Under the pieces are notes generated by a model, which was given only the letters and a program-made list of their open reading frames with translations, searched no databases and was not told the DNA's origin. The position numbers were made by a program, and so were the translations under genes. A DNA stretch of 64,000 nucleotides from assembly GCF_014637405.1 (NCBI RefSeq), contig NZ_BMEY01000009.1, positions 69,477 to 133,476 on the forward strand, written 5' to 3'. The stretch's first letter is position 1, and the number at the start of each line of letters is the position of its first letter. The DNA is from Ornithinibacillus halotolerans. Lineage in GTDB: Bacteria > Bacillota > Bacilli > Bacillales > Amphibacillaceae. Positions 1 through 8,767 of this stretch are shown in pieces.

Positions 1-60
1 TCACTTAATTAACTCTCACATTTTTTAATAACCAAAGCATATTCAAACTAGATTGCTAGA

Positions 61-1236
61 TTACAACAGTTCGAATACTCCTGCTGCTCCCATGCCGCCG
101 CCGATGCACATGGTGACGACGCCGAATTGGATGTTACGGCGTTTCATTTCATAGGCTAGACTTAGGGTTAGTTTGGTTCCTGTCATACCTAGTGGGTGTC
201 CTAGGGCGATTGCTCCGCCGTTTACGTTTACAATATTTGTGTCTAGGTCTAGTGCTTGGATTACACGAACAGATTGGGAAGCGAATGCTTCGTTTAATTC
301 GAATAATCCTACGTCAGAGAGACCAATTCCAGCAATTTCTAGTGCTTTTGGAATTGCTTTTACTGGACCAACACCCATGATTTCAGGTTCAACACCCGCT
401 ACTGCAAAGGAACGGAATTTGACTAATGGTTTTAGCCCTTCAGCTTCCGCTTTTTCACGGTCCATTACTAGAACTGTTGCTGCACCGTCACTCATTTGTG
501 ATGAGTTTCCTGCTGTTACTGACCCTTTCACATGGAAAGCAGGGCGTAACTTAGCAAGTACTTCCATTGTTGTACCTTCTCGTACACCTTCATCTGTATC
601 AAAAATGAATGATTTTTCTTCAACTTTATTATTTTTACCGATGAAGCGCTCAGTTACTTCTACTGGTACAATCTCATCTTTAAACTTACCTTCTGCAATT
701 GCTTTTGCAGCTCGCTTATGACTTTCAACAGCAAATGCATCTTGATCCTCTCGAGAAATTCCAAATCGATTGGCTACTTCTTCCGCTGTATGTCCCATTC
801 CCATATAATAACCTGGTGCATCTGTAACTAGTGTTGGGTTTGGTTTAAATGAGTGGCCCAACATTGGTACTAGACTCATAGATTCTGCACCACCAGCTAT
901 AATCGTGTCGCTTGCTCCTAGCATGATACGTTCAGATGCATATGCAATGCTTTGAAGGCCTGAAGAACAATATCTGTTTATTGTTATACCTGGTACATCA
1001 TGTTTTAATCTGGCTAGACCGGCAATATTACGTGCCATGTTCATGCCTTGTTCTGCTTCAGGAATTGCACAACCAATGATAACGTCATCAATATTTCCAT
1101 CATATCCACCAGCACGCTTTAATGTTTCTTTAATTGTTAAAGCCGCTAAATCATCTGGACGACTATTTTTTAAGGATCCCTTATTTGCTTTTCCAACAGG
1201 GGTTCTAGCTCCTGCTACAATTACTGCTTCTCTCAT
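61..1236 (-). CDS. fadA: Acetyl-CoA C-acyltransferase (3-ketoacyl-CoA thiolase)
   Basis: A 391-residue thiolase that carries out the last step of cytoplasmic fatty-acid beta-oxidation, splitting 3-ketoacyl-CoA with CoA into acetyl-CoA and a shortened acyl-CoA. The acylated cysteine lies in NRYCSSGL (about C90), the catalytic His in GHPLG, and the second Cys in the C-terminal CIGGGMG motif, so all three thiolase signatures are intact. Length is normal for the family. It follows fadN after 16 bases on the same strand, the fadN-fadA order of the Bacillus subtilis fadNAE operon; the acyl-CoA dehydrogenase fadE, if present, would lie beyond the left edge. Expression is probably shared with fadN and controlled by the FadR-type operator upstream of it. 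Bases 1-60 to its left show no gene. Confidence 0.95.
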   Translation of the reverse strand: MREAVIVAGARTPVGKANKGSLKNSRPDDLAALTIKETLKRAGGYDGNIDDVIIGCAIPEAEQGMNMARNIAGLARLKHDVPGITINRYCSSGLQSIAYASERIMLGASDTIIAGGAESMSLVPMLGHSFKPNPTLVTDAPGYYMGMGHTAEEVANRFGISREDQDAFAVESHKRAAKAIAEGKFKDEIVPVEVTERFIGKNNKVEEKSFIFDTDEGVREGTTMEVLAKLRPAFHVKGSVTAGNSSQMSDGAATVLVMDREKAEAEGLKPLVKFRSFAVAGVEPEIMGVGPVKAIPKALEIAGIGLSDVGLFELNEAFASQSVRVIQALDLDTNIVNVNGGAIALGHPLGMTGTKLTLSLAYEMKRRNIQFGVVTMCIGGGMGAAGVFELL

Positions 1237-1252
1237 ATTTCATTCCCCCTCC

Positions 1253-3652
1253 CTAGTTTCTCAGTGGCTTTCCTTTTAATAGCATGTGTTGCATTCTAGC
1301 TTGTGTTTTCGGTTCTGCAATTAAGCTCAAGAAAGCCTCTCGTTCTAGATCAAGCATTACTTGTTCATCAATGAGTGTTCCTTCTTTAATTCGACCACCT
1401 GATAATACATATGCAAGTTTCTCAGCAATTTTCACATCATGTTCGGAAGCATAACCACCAAATTGTAATGTCTTAGCACCGATAAGCATAGCTGCATATC
1501 CTGCTTCTCCAACTACTGGAATTTTTTCACGTTGTGGTGCTCGGTATCCTGCTTTTGCAAGTTCTAAGACGCGTTGTTTTGCATCATAGATTAAATGATC
1601 TGGATTTGCACTAATTCTGTCATTAGCATCTAAAAACCCATTTTCAATTGCTTCTTTAGCAGAAGTAGATACTTTTGCCATGGCAACTTTTTCAAAGACA
1701 TTATTTGCAACCTTTGTTAAGTCAAAGTCAATATCTTTTGGTAGATTACGAAGTTCTTTCAAATAAAGTTCTTTCGTTCCACCTCCACCAGGGATTAGCC
1801 CTACTCCAAATTCAACAAGGCCAATATATAACTCAGGAGATGCTTGTAGAGCAGCAGCTGGTAATGATACTTCAGCTCCACCACCTAGTGTCATATTAAA
1901 TGGTGCTACAACTACTGGCTTATTCGCATATTTAATTTTCGTCCCCATATCTTGGAACATTTTTACAACCATATCTAACTCGAAGAAATTGTCATCTTGT
2001 GCTTCCATTAACATTAATGCAAGGTTTGCCCCAACACTAAAGTTCTTCCCTTGGTTTCCAATTACAAGCCCTTCGTAATTCTTTTCTACTTCATCGATTG
2101 CATTGTTAACCATTTGTATTGAATCTAAGCCAATTGCATTACTTTTAGAATGGAATTCTAGTAATGCAACACCATCTCCAATATCAATTAAACTTGCACC
2201 AGAGTTCTTTTTAATTACTCGATTCACATCTTTTAATCGTTTAATGTTAATTTCTTTTGGATTGAATGCTTGTTTTTTATATTCGCCATTATCATAGAAA
2301 TAAACTTCCCCATTATCTTGCTTATAGAAAGATTCATTACCAGCTTCAAGGAACTCTAGTACCCAATTCGGCACTATCTCTCCTTCTTCTTTCATCCGTT
2401 CTACAGATGACCTCAATCCAATAGCGTCCCATGTTTCAAATGGACCAAGTTCCCATCCGAAACCCCATTTCATTGCTTGGTCAATCGCAACAATATCGTC
2501 TGCAATTTCACCAACTAATTCAGCAGAATAGAGTAAAGCAGGTTTTAATACGTTCCATATAAGCTCTCCAGCACGATCACCTTTTGCACTTACAAGCGCT
2601 TTCATTTTGTTTCGAGTACCTTTTGCTTGTTTCGCTAATTCGACGGCAGGAGATTTTAGTTTTTTACGATCTTCATATTCTAAAGTGTTAGGATTTAGTT
2701 CATAGATAACACTTCCATCTTTTCCTTTTTTCTTTAAGAAAAATCCTTGACCACTTTTAGCTCCTAACCAGCCTTTTTCTTGCATCTTTAACATAAATTC
2801 TGGAATCTCAAATACTTCTTTCTCTGCACCTTCAACTTTTTCATACACATTTCGTGCAACATGTATAAAGGTGTCTAGACCAACAACATCTAATGTTCGG
2901 AACGTAGCACTCTTTGGTCTACCAATTAATGGACCCGTTACAGAATCAACTTCACTAACACTGTAACCGCCTTTTAACATCTCTCTAACAGTAACTAACA
3001 AACCATATGTTCCGATTCGATTCGCTATAAAATTTGGTGTATCCTTTGCTTCTACTACACCTTTACCTAAAACATCTTCACCAAACTGTTTCATGAATGA
3101 AAGAACATTTGGATCTGTATATTGTGTTGGAATAACTTCTAATAATTTTAAATATCTTGGTGGATTAAAAAAGTGCGTACCTAAGAAATGTTTCTTAAAG
3201 TCTTCCGATCGTCCTTCCACCATCGCTTCAACGGATATACCTGAAGTATTAGAACTAACAATCGATCCATCTTTTCGATTAGCATCTACTTTCTCAAATA
3301 CAGCTTTTTTAATTTCTAGTCGTTCTGTTACTACTTCAATTATCCAATCAACATGTTTAAGTTTGTCCATATCATCATCCATATTTCCAATTTCAATTAA
3401 ATCAAGACTTGATTTGGATGTGATAGGTGATGGCTTTTGTTTCAATAATGCTTGCTTACTTTGGGCTGCAATTCGATTTCGTACTACTTTATCCTCTAAA
3501 GTAAGTCCGAGTCCCTCCTCTTTTTCTGTTAATGCTCGTGGTACGATATCTAGCATTAAAGTTGGAATCCCAATATTAGCTAGGTGAGCAGCAATACCCG
3601 AACCCATTACACCAGAGCCTAAGACTGCAGCACGCTTAATAGTTCGCTTCAT
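1253..3652 (-). CDS. fadN: 3-hydroxyacyl-CoA dehydrogenase / enoyl-CoA hydratase fusion
   Basis: A protein of about 799 residues that hydrates enoyl-CoA and oxidises the 3-hydroxyacyl-CoA product with NAD during beta-oxidation. The N-terminus carries the Rossmann motif GSGVMGSGIA, followed by the 3HCDH NAD-binding domain, two C-terminal 3HCDH segments (the first includes NFIANRIG), and a crotonase-fold half in the C-terminal 40 percent with the oxyanion-hole type GGGAE motif. I chose the ATG at 3652 (MKRTIKRAA) because a GGGGG ribosome site lies about 8 bases before it; an upstream ATG at 3670 lacks one. Size and gene order match B. subtilis FadN. A FadR-like operator lies just upstream. Confidence 0.94.
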   Translation of the reverse strand: MKRTIKRAAVLGSGVMGSGIAAHLANIGIPTLMLDIVPRALTEKEEGLGLTLEDKVVRNRIAAQSKQALLKQKPSPITSKSSLDLIEIGNMDDDMDKLKHVDWIIEVVTERLEIKKAVFEKVDANRKDGSIVSSNTSGISVEAMVEGRSEDFKKHFLGTHFFNPPRYLKLLEVIPTQYTDPNVLSFMKQFGEDVLGKGVVEAKDTPNFIANRIGTYGLLVTVREMLKGGYSVSEVDSVTGPLIGRPKSATFRTLDVVGLDTFIHVARNVYEKVEGAEKEVFEIPEFMLKMQEKGWLGAKSGQGFFLKKKGKDGSVIYELNPNTLEYEDRKKLKSPAVELAKQAKGTRNKMKALVSAKGDRAGELIWNVLKPALLYSAELVGEIADDIVAIDQAMKWGFGWELGPFETWDAIGLRSSVERMKEEGEIVPNWVLEFLEAGNESFYKQDNGEVYFYDNGEYKKQAFNPKEINIKRLKDVNRVIKKNSGASLIDIGDGVALLEFHSKSNAIGLDSIQMVNNAIDEVEKNYEGLVIGNQGKNFSVGANLALMLMEAQDDNFFELDMVVKMFQDMGTKIKYANKPVVVAPFNMTLGGGAEVSLPAAALQASPELYIGLVEFGVGLIPGGGGTKELYLKELRNLPKDIDFDLTKVANNVFEKVAMAKVSTSAKEAIENGFLDANDRISANPDHLIYDAKQRVLELAKAGYRAPQREKIPVVGEAGYAAMLIGAKTLQFGGYASEHDVKIAEKLAYVLSGGRIKEGTLIDEQVMLDLEREAFLSLIAEPKTQARMQHMLLKGKPLRN

Positions 3653-3674
3653 GTTTTGTCCCCCAATCACTTCT

Positions 3675-3692
3675 TGAATGAATACTCATTCA
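3675..3692. promoter_or_regulatory. FadR operator
   Basis: The 18-base sequence TGAATGAATACTCATTCA is a near-perfect palindrome and matches the consensus of the TetR-family fatty-acid regulator FadR of Bacillus, which leaves DNA when it binds long-chain acyl-CoA. It lies 22 bases before the fadN start and about 50 bases downstream of the predicted promoter, so repression would act as a roadblock in the leader. The fadR gene is not in the window. Confidence 0.85.
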
Positions 3693-3738
3693 TTTTTTGA
3701 TAAAAAAATTAAGGACAGTCTCCTATCCATCTACTTTT

Positions 3739-3767
3739 ACTATAAGATAATTTCTGCTATTTCGCAA
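3739..3767 (-). promoter_or_regulatory. fadN-fadA promoter, sigma-A type
   Basis: On the minus strand, TTGCGA is followed after 17 bases by TATAGT. This places transcription start near 3732, giving a leader of about 80 bases that contains the FadR palindrome. Judged by sequence only. Confidence 0.5.
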
Positions 3768-3911
3768 TAACAAAATGTTTAATTTTATAAATTTATTAAA
3801 AATTAGATATAAATTAGAATAGTTTTTGTCTTTTAAAACTTGTCTATTACACATTTCTAATCTTTGAATATTAATTAAATTCAGTGGGACATTACTGAAA
3901 AGAAAAAAACA

Positions 3912-3959
3912 ATAATCGTAATCATTACTATTTACAAATCGGAATGATTACGATATGAT
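3912..3959 (+). promoter_or_regulatory. znuACB-zur promoter with two Zur boxes
   Basis: Two Zur/Fur-type inverted repeats lie in tandem: ATCGTAATCATTACTAT in 3912-3932 and AATCGGAATGATTACGAT in 3936-3956. The second closely matches the Bacillus Zur consensus. The promoter TTTACA (3931-3936), 17-base spacer, TATGAT (3954-3959) is embedded in the second box, so zinc-loaded Zur would block RNA polymerase directly. Zur is encoded by the last gene of the operon, giving autoregulation. Confidence 0.8.
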
Positions 3960-4001
3960 ATTTTTGGCAGTAAACTTATTAACAATAATGTGAGGATTAA
4001 A

Positions 4002-5087
4002 ATGAAATTATTTACTACAATCGGTTTAATAATTATTTCAGGCTTCTTACTAATTGGTTGTCAAAGTGAACAACCATCTAATCCAAAGCCAGAAAGCAAA
4101 TTATCTATCTATACATCTATTTATCCAATTCAGTACATAATTGAACGAATTGGTGGCGAGACGATTGATACTTCTACTATTTTCCCACCTGGTGTGGATG
4201 CTCATTCTTATGAGCCAACTACGAGAAAAATGATCCAACTTGCAAAAAGCGATGCATTCGTCTATATGGGAGCAGGTATGGAAGGATTCTCAAACAGCAT
4301 AGCAAATGCTCTTGAATCAGAACATGTACATTTACTTGAATTAGGACAATACGAGGACTTATTTAGTGAGAATGAGCACGATGAACATTACCATTCTGAC
4401 GAAGTTGACCAACATGAACATAATGACCATAACCATTCTGGCGATGGTGATCATCATGAGCATAATGACCATAACCACTCTGACGATGGTGATCATCATG
4501 AGCACAATGACCATAACCACTCTGACGAAGGCAATCAACATGAGCATGACGGACATAATCATGGTGACCATGATCCACACATTTGGATAGATCCAATACG
4601 GATGATTGATATGGCTGAAATCATTTTACAGTTTTTATTGGATATTAATCCATCTGAAATGGATCTATACGAGAGAAACTTCATGGCATTAAAAGAAGAT
4701 CTTATGAATTTAGATAACGACTTTAAAGAAATGATTGAACAAAAATCTCAAATGAAATTTCTTATCTCTCATGCAGCCTATGGATATTGGGAAGAAAGAT
4801 ATGGGATAAAACAACTAGCCATAAATGGTGTATCCTCAACTAGTGAACCATCGCAAAAAGATTTGGTTAGAATTATTGAACAAGCTAAAAACAGTGAGTT
4901 AAACTATATTATTTTTGAGCAAAATACTTCAAGTAAGGTTTCAACTATCATTAAGGATTATCTTCAAATTGAAACTCTTACCATACACAATCTAGCAGTC
5001 TTAACAGAAGACGATATTAAGAATAAAGAAGATTATTTAACTCTTATGAGAAAAAATTTAAAGGTGCTTGATCAAGCATTGCAGTGA
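4002..5087 (+). CDS. znuA: Zinc ABC transporter substrate-binding lipoprotein
   Basis: A cluster A-I metal-binding lipoprotein of 361 residues that captures Zn(II) outside the membrane and delivers it to ZnuB. A signal sequence ends in the lipobox LIGC (Cys about residue 20), so the mature protein is membrane-anchored by lipid. Candidate zinc ligands are the His in DAHSYEP (about 68) and the His in ISHAAYGY (about 257). A His/Asp-rich loop spans residues about 126-193 and is built of 14-residue tandem repeats, as in zinc rather than manganese binders. The ATG at 4002 is preceded by GTGAGG at proper distance; the GTG at 3990 is part of that ribosome site. First gene of a Zur-regulated operon. 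Confidence 0.93.
   Translation: MKLFTTIGLIIISGFLLIGCQSEQPSNPKPESKLSIYTSIYPIQYIIERIGGETIDTSTIFPPGVDAHSYEPTTRKMIQLAKSDAFVYMGAGMEGFSNSIANALESEHVHLLELGQYEDLFSENEHDEHYHSDEVDQHEHNDHNHSGDGDHHEHNDHNHSDDGDHHEHNDHNHSDEGNQHEHDGHNHGDHDPHIWIDPIRMIDMAEIILQFLLDINPSEMDLYERNFMALKEDLMNLDNDFKEMIEQKSQMKFLISHAAYGYWEERYGIKQLAINGVSSTSEPSQKDLVRIIEQAKNSELNYIIFEQNTSSKVSTIIKDYLQIETLTIHNLAVLTEDDIKNKEDYLTLMRKNLKVLDQALQ
4413..4580 (+). repeat. 42-bp tandem repeat encoding the ZnuA His-rich loop
   Basis: Units starting CATGA at 4413, 4455, 4497 and 4539 repeat with an exact 42-base period. Each encodes 14 residues rich in His, Asp and Asn. The first three are close copies and the fourth has diverged. The array also opens long spurious reading frames on both strands, which are not genes. 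Confidence 0.9.
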
Positions 5088-5100
5088 AAGGATATATAAT

Positions 5101-5862
5101 ATGAATAAAGAAAGTCCGATTATATCTCTCAAAAATATCGAATATACGTACGAGAAGAAAACCGTTCTTAAGAATGTGAACTTTGATTTGACAAAAGGAT
5201 CTTTTGTAGGCTTACTTGGTCCAAATGGTGGTGGGAAAACTACTTTAATCAAAATAATTCTTGGAATGCTTTCTCCAATGAAAGGAAGCTTAACACTTTT
5301 CAATAAACCAGCTGAAAGCTTTAAAGACTGGAATAAGATTGGTTTTGTCTCTCAAAAGTCTAATTCATTTAATAAAGGATTCCCAGCTACTGTATTTGAA
5401 GTTGTTTCAGCTGGATTAACAAGTAAAATTGGTTACTTTAAATTCTTCAATAAAAAAGATAAACAAAAAGTGTTAGATGCAATCAAATCAGTAAATATGA
5501 GTGAATATACGTATGAAAATATCGGTAATTTATCTGGTGGACAACAACAGCGTGTGTTTATTGCACGTGCATTAGTAAGTGAGCCAGAATTACTAATATT
5601 AGATGAACCTACTGTCGGAATTGATTATGAAAATGTTCATCGTTTTTATGAGTTATTGCATGAATTAAATAAATATAAAGGTATTACTTTACTTTTAGTT
5701 ACTCATGACACTGGAACGATGACCAAATATGCTACAGATATTGTATGTTTAAATAAAACACTTCATTTCCATGGGAAACCAGATGAATTTGAAAGTTTAA
5801 CAGAAAAAGAAATGTCAACATTTTACGGTCATCCAGTCAATATCGTTACCCATGACCATTAA
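5101..5862 (+). CDS. znuC: Zinc ABC transporter ATP-binding protein
   Basis: The 253-residue ATPase of the zinc importer. Walker A is GPNGGGKTT, the ABC signature is LSGGQQQR, and Walker B is LLILDEPT, followed by the His-loop in VTHD. The protein works as a cytoplasmic dimer under the ZnuB permease. I chose the ATG at 5101, 13 bases after the znuA stop with AAAGGAT just before it, over an upstream overlapping start. It sits between the substrate-binding and permease genes in the usual order. Confidence 0.93.
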   Translation: MNKESPIISLKNIEYTYEKKTVLKNVNFDLTKGSFVGLLGPNGGGKTTLIKIILGMLSPMKGSLTLFNKPAESFKDWNKIGFVSQKSNSFNKGFPATVFEVVSAGLTSKIGYFKFFNKKDKQKVLDAIKSVNMSEYTYENIGNLSGGQQQRVFIARALVSEPELLILDEPTVGIDYENVHRFYELLHELNKYKGITLLLVTHDTGTMTKYATDIVCLNKTLHFHGKPDEFESLTEKEMSTFYGHPVNIVTHDH

Positions 5863-5880
5863 TTAGAGGAGAACTAAATT

Positions 5881-6735
5881 ATGTTAGCAGATTTATTGGA
5901 GTTTAATTTTTTAAGACAAACCTTCTTAACTGGTTTACTTATAGGCATTATCGCCCCTTTATTAGGTACTTTCATTGTAGTTAGACGATTATCCTTAATT
6001 GCAGATGCCTTATCACATGTTACACTTGCTGGTATAGCATTTGGACTATTTATCGAGAAGAAATTTTCTTTTACATTATTACCACCTATTTACAGTGGTT
6101 TAGTATTTTCAGTAGTTGGTTCTATTTTTATCGAAAAGTTAAGGCATGTATATAAGGCTTATCAAGAAATTGCAATTCCCATCATTCTATCAGGTGGTGT
6201 TGGATTAAGTGTTATTTTTATTGCCTTAGCAGATGGATTTAATACAGAACTGATGAATTTTCTTTTCGGTTCCGCTTCCGCAGTAAGTAAAACAGATTTT
6301 TATACTATTTTAACCATATCCATCTTTGTGGTAGTTATTATCTTCCTATTTTATAAAGAACTTTTTACTCTATCTTTTGATGAAGAACATGCAAAAGTCT
6401 CAGGAATACATGCTAAGCAAATACATTTATTATTTATTATCTTAACTGCTTTAGTTATTGCAGCCTCCATTCAGATCGTTGGTGTATTACTCGTGTCAGC
6501 TTTAATGACTTTACCAGTTGCTGCAAGTATGCGTATTGCTAAAGGTTTTAAACAAATGATGTTCTTATCTATTCTTTTCGGGGAAATAGCTGTTATAATA
6601 GGGTTAATCTCAGGATATTATTTAAATATCCCTCCAGGAGGAACAATTGTAGTCGTATCAATTATTATTTTATTACTTTCGATTGGATACAAACGTATAT
6701 TTGTAACAAAAACAAAAGTAGGTGCTACAGTATGA
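5881..6735 (+). CDS. znuB: Zinc ABC transporter permease
   Basis: A 284-residue integral membrane protein of the ABC-3 permease family with about eight hydrophobic segments. Family features are visible in the N-terminal LGTFIVVRRLSLIADALSHV stretch and the central AKVSGIHAKQIHLL region. It forms the channel through which ZnuC drives Zn(II) import. An AGAGGAGA ribosome site precedes the ATG. Its stop overlaps the zur start by four bases (ATGA), so the two are translationally coupled. Confidence 0.93.
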   Translation: MLADLLEFNFLRQTFLTGLLIGIIAPLLGTFIVVRRLSLIADALSHVTLAGIAFGLFIEKKFSFTLLPPIYSGLVFSVVGSIFIEKLRHVYKAYQEIAIPIILSGGVGLSVIFIALADGFNTELMNFLFGSASAVSKTDFYTILTISIFVVVIIFLFYKELFTLSFDEEHAKVSGIHAKQIHLLFIILTALVIAASIQIVGVLLVSALMTLPVAASMRIAKGFKQMMFLSILFGEIAVIIGLISGYYLNIPPGGTIVVVSIIILLLSIGYKRIFVTKTKVGATV

Positions 6736-7145
6736 ATACTTCTAAGGCGATTGAACTTCTAAAGAAAAAAGGCTATAAAACAACGGGTAAAAGAAAAGAT
6801 ATTTTAACTTTTTTTGACGATGCAGATGGGTATCGAACTGCGAAAGAACTCATTCAGCATTTGGAAACAATCCATGATGGAATAAGCTTTGATACAATTT
6901 ACAGAAATCTTCATCTGTATCATGAAATGGGAATATTGGAACTAACAGAATTAAACGGAGAGAAACATTTTCGTATGAGCTGTACACACCATCATCATCA
7001 CCATTTCATCTGTAAAGACTGTGGTAAAACAAAGGATATAGATGTATGTCCGATGGATGAAGTTAAGAAAACCCTTGTAAATTATTCTATAGAAGATCAT
7101 AAATTTGAGATTTATGGTCTTTGTCCAGCTTGTCAGACTGCTTAA
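6732..7145 (+). CDS. zur: Zinc uptake regulator, Fur family
   Basis: A 137-residue Fur-family repressor. A winged-helix domain in the N-terminal half is followed by a dimerisation domain with a His-rich run after SCTH (about residues 88-95) and the structural zinc site CKDC plus CPAC near the C-terminus. Its place as last gene of the znu operon, behind Zur boxes, identifies it as Zur rather than Fur or PerR. With zinc bound it should repress its own operon. Transcription probably ends in the long inverted-repeat element just downstream. Confidence 0.9.
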   Translation: MNTSKAIELLKKKGYKTTGKRKDILTFFDDADGYRTAKELIQHLETIHDGISFDTIYRNLHLYHEMGILELTELNGEKHFRMSCTHHHHHHFICKDCGKTKDIDVCPMDEVKKTLVNYSIEDHKFEIYGLCPACQTA

Positions 7146-7154
7146 ATATAGGTA

Positions 7155-7525
7155 AAACGAAGAGGCTAGTAAAAAGAATTTAGTCTAAAGATAAATGCGA
7201 ACAATAAATTAGTATGTGCTTCTAACCCGCTCCGGGAATATACTTCGCTTTCACTTTCGAGTACAAGTGCGACATCCGCTCGATAGAACCATCGCGGTGT
7301 CTTCTTTGCCGCGGGTGGCTGGTGAGCCAGGCTACTACTTGAATAAGCTTCTTCGCTGCCTTGCACCGAGGAAGCTTTCTTCGTAGCGATACTTGCAGAC
7401 GCAGGTGCATCAACGGGTCTCCCCGATGCCTTGCTTCCCGCAGGAGTCTACGTATATTCCCGGAGCTAATAATGCTTATTGTTCGTCTAGACAAACTTTT
7501 AATTTCGTCTCAGCCTCTTCTATCA
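7155..7525. repeat. Long imperfect inverted-repeat element between convergent genes
   Basis: This 389-base gap has no credible gene. It holds perfect 15-base inverted arms (GCTCCGGGAATATAC at 7229-7243 and its complement at 7452-7466), with outer arms that also pair: GAAGAGGCT near 7157 against AGCCTCTTC near 7513, and CGAACAATAA near 7198 against TTATTGTTCG near 7476. The interior is markedly richer in GC than the flanks. Layout and wording resemble the interspersed GC-rich palindromic repeats and GAGGCTGGGAC-type repeats known from Bacillaceae. It lies between zur and a convergent operon and could fold into one long hairpin that ends transcription from both sides. Confidence 0.7.
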
Positions 7526-7534
7526 TTATAATAG

Positions 7535-8749
7535 TTACATTTCTTCCTCAATCTTTATTTCCTCTAGTGTTTTCTCAAGTGAATGTAGCAGTTTTTTTAG
7601 ACTAGCTTCTTCTTCTCTCGATACAGGTTTCTCTCCATAACGCACTTTTTGATAAACTTGGGCGTTGCCTTCAAGGCCAAGTCTATTAAACCAATTCTCA
7701 ATGGATTCATAATGCATTCTCCCAAGTTTTCGTTTGGCTGCTTTTAATTCAAATTCAAACATTAATCTGCGAATTGGATGGTTAGGGCTTCTTCTTCTTC
7801 GTTTGAAAAGCGTTCTACCAAATTTTCCCCTGTCCGCTAATTTTTCTTCCTTAATACTATACTGCGTTACTTCTTCTTGATCATTCTCTGCTGCTTTCTC
7901 TTTCAATCCACGATAAATTAAGTAGATTAATAGAAGAACAATAACACCAATTGCAATCATTATTAGCGTGTTCATATCGATTCCTTCTGATGGTTGACTT
8001 GTGTATTCCTTAATCTCTTCCCCTTCCGCAAAACCAGGAGTACCCTCAATCGGTTCCATTTGGTCAATGCCTCTCTGGAAGAATTGCGCTATACCGAGAT
8101 ACTCTAGAAACTGTGCAAATTTACCTGCAACTAATGTCAGTACACTGCCTATACCGCTCCAAATAAATGATACAACTTTGGTTAACGTATCTCGAAGGAG
8201 AAAAAATAGCATAGCACTTCCTAAAAATATCCCACCCCATTTAATCCATTCTGTACGATGGAAGGAATTTCTCTTTTCTCTTTCAATATGGTATAGGTTG
8301 CTTAACGTATTTCCAATCAGTGTTACAGCAATTAGTGTTAGTAACAACATGACATAGGTAAAATTCTGAGTTACAAGCAGTGCGAGAATGGTTAATAAGA
8401 ATGTTATGATTAAATAATTTGATTCGTTATTAATAAATATTTTATTTCGAATAGAGATAAATCGCCATACGAATAACCCTGAGAATAACGCACTTAGTCC
8501 AGTATTATAGCCAAACGAAGTTAATACGATGAACACAACTGGTATTGAGATTATATATGGAATATAACTGTTTGTTATTTTAGAAATAACAGCATAGCCA
8601 ACACTTATTGCAAACAGTATACTTATATAAGTCCATATTGGAAGACCTTCGAAATACTTATACATAATTGGTAGAAGAGACAAGTAAATAATTATTCCTT
8701 CACTAATAAAATGGTAGGCATAGGTTATTTGAAGTTGTTTATTGTGCAA
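7535..8749 (-). CDS. Membrane protein with C-terminal DUF4129 domain, paralog 3
   Basis: A 404-residue protein with about six to seven hydrophobic segments in residues 10-230, one more near 260-280, and a basic cytoplasmic C-terminal domain containing SPNHPIRRLMFEFE and a WFNRLG motif, which is the DUF4129 signature. DUF4129 domains usually form the tail of transglutaminase-like membrane proteins such as B. subtilis YebA; no transglutaminase Cys-His-Asp core is visible here. Start is TTG at 8749 behind GGAGGTG. It is the last gene of the MoxR/DUF58 operon and is similar throughout to the two proteins encoded at 8768 and 12222. Function unknown; probably an envelope-related complex with the MoxR ATPase. 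Confidence 0.75.
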   Translation of the reverse strand: MHNKQLQITYAYHFISEGIIIYLSLLPIMYKYFEGLPIWTYISILFAISVGYAVISKITNSYIPYIISIPVVFIVLTSFGYNTGLSALFSGLFVWRFISIRNKIFINNESNYLIITFLLTILALLVTQNFTYVMLLLTLIAVTLIGNTLSNLYHIEREKRNSFHRTEWIKWGGIFLGSAMLFFLLRDTLTKVVSFIWSGIGSVLTLVAGKFAQFLEYLGIAQFFQRGIDQMEPIEGTPGFAEGEEIKEYTSQPSEGIDMNTLIMIAIGVIVLLLIYLIYRGLKEKAAENDQEEVTQYSIKEEKLADRGKFGRTLFKRRRRSPNHPIRRLMFEFELKAAKRKLGRMHYESIENWFNRLGLEGNAQVYQKVRYGEKPVSREEEASLKKLLHSLEKTLEEIKIEEEM

Positions 8750-8767
8750 TTTTTCACCTCCAGGAAG

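Noticed and set aside
4359-4596. Three open frames of 73-77 codons on both strands over the znuA repeats
   Set aside because: They arise from the periodic His/Asp codons of the 42-bp tandem repeat and have no ribosome sites.
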